Shown in pieces: positions 63,439 through 64,000 of a stretch of 64,000 bases of DNA. Under the pieces are notes generated by a model. That model had not been told where the DNA came from and searched no databases. It saw only the letters and a list, made by a program, of their open reading frames with translations. Location: positions 62,001-126,000 of the forward strand of contig NZ_JABFHF010000008.1 in assembly GCF_015476655.1 (NCBI RefSeq), given 5' to 3'. Within the stretch, counting starts at the first letter, position 1. The number at the start of each line of letters is the position of its first letter. Both the position numbers and the translations under genes were made by a program. The DNA is from Aquiflexum lacus (GTDB lineage: Bacteria; Bacteroidota; Bacteroidia; Cytophagales; Cyclobacteriaceae).

Positions 63439-64000
63439 GAACCTATTTTTTCAATTTTTAACTTTTTTTGATCACTCAATTGAAGTAGTATGACAAATTG
63501 AATCCCAATGATCAATGTTCCCATAAGTAGATGGATCGGCTGAAGGAAAGCAGGTATGGCAAAATATGCCATTCCGACGCCGCTCATTATTTCAATCACC
63601 AAAACCAAGATCAATATTTGCGACCATTTGAATACCCTAGCTTGTCTCATTGAGTATTTGTATATTTTATAGATAAACAACAAATGTACACCAAGTATTA
63701 ACAATGAATATGACCTGTGAATAAGAAAAGGCAATCCCAAATGACTCACCCATTCGCCTCTTAGCAAATTACCAAATTCAAATGCTATTCTATCTACACC
63801 TTCTCTTACTTGCGTCCCCAATACAATTTGAATAACCATCAACAAGAATGCAAATAGTAGTATTCCAAAGAGTCTATTTGGCTTTTCTGTCATCTTTTGC
63901 ACCGTGTAAGCCAAACGATGGGATCGGTAATGGACATATAATAAGAGACAGACAATCAACAATGCAAGCACCATGTGCAGGGTAATCATCCATGTCAACA
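63435..64000 (-). CDS. ctaA: Haem A synthase, COX15/CtaA family (5' end outside window)
   Basis: The C-terminal part (about 188 residues) of a polytopic membrane protein. Segments include LVIQIVLGTQVREGVDRI-like GTQVREG, FLIHRSYSLLILGVHLL and FLQPIHLLMGTLIIGIQF, with the paired histidines of the second four-helix bundle that bind haem in this family. The frame is open to the right edge, so the start is not here. It oxidises haem O to haem A. It overlaps ctaB by 4 bp. Subunits I and II of the oxidase are expected further right. Confidence 0.9.
   Translation of the reverse strand, partial: LTWMITLHMVLALLIVCLLLYVHYRSHRLAYTVQKMTEKPNRLFGILLFAFLLMVIQIVLGTQVREGVDRIAFEFGNLLRGEWVSHLGLPFLIHRSYSLLILGVHLLFIYKIYKYSMRQARVFKWSQILILVLVIEIMSGVGMAYFAIPAFLQPIHLLMGTLIIGIQFVILLQLSDQKKLKIEKIGS

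Overview
The window looks like a chromosomal segment of a marine- or freshwater-type Bacteroidota bacterium, most likely order Cytophagales and probably Cyclobacteriaceae (Algoriphagus/Belliella-like). That placement is inferred from gene content and not from a marker tree. It rests on a type IX secretion gene (porQ), a DoxX protein of the BT_3928 type, a DUF1599 protein, a fused CcoNO oxidase subunit, many small outer-membrane beta-barrel proteins, and DUF1080 and Gfo/Idh/MocA enzymes. The DNA is fairly AT-rich, and no rRNA, tRNA or CRISPR array was recognised.

Layout. 1-5.7 kb: end of an outer-membrane porin gene, aroK, a DoxX-thioredoxin fusion and DUF1599 on the minus strand; then folP and cdaA (c-di-AMP synthase) on the plus strand, a cold-shock gene and a SixA phosphatase. 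5.7-18.6 kb is mostly minus strand: a glycosyltransferase, an SDR, hslU, porQ, lon, a lipoprotein plus barrel pair, rseP and dxr, so envelope and proteostasis genes. 18.8-26.8 kb: a DegP-like protease, an orphan HI0074-like protein, a LVIVD lipoprotein, a tandem pair of duplicated barrel genes, and an ABC exporter. 26.8-28.1 kb: repeat-rich intergenic DNA around a pentapeptide-repeat gene. 28.1-37.5 kb: sugar/polyol-type dehydrogenases and Gfo/Idh enzymes surround an AT-rich accessory island. The island carries a 1378-residue membrane-anchored STAND-like NTPase and an interrupted ORF6N/phospholipase-D-like gene, and each of the two has a copy of a 118-bp direct repeat upstream.

37.6-50.8 kb: hemN, a toxin-antitoxin remnant with a frameshifted RelE, two small envelope proteins, and a complete cbb3 oxidase locus on the minus strand (ccoI-ccoS-ccoNO-ccoQ-ccoP-ccoG-fixH-TauE/DsbD-like), preceded by a UspA-like gene. 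FNR-type dyads TGAY-N4-ATCA stand upstream of hemN, ccoI and the UspA-like gene, which suggests one low-oxygen regulon. 51-59 kb: a DUF1080 protein, a giant outer-membrane protein and a giant sensor histidine kinase. 59.2-64 kb: the distal part of an aa3/caa3 oxidase locus (ctaA-ctaB-two subunit III genes-subunit IV, terminator, SCO-DUF420-small CxxC protein). Subunits I and II are presumably beyond the right edge.

The most unusual material is: the isolated STAND-like NTPase and its repeat-flanked neighbour; the tandem duplication that carried a now-dead piece of an ABC ATPase gene; the broken RelE toxin with an intact antitoxin; the shared FNR-like boxes; and tandem 14-bp repeats that run into the end of ccoG.
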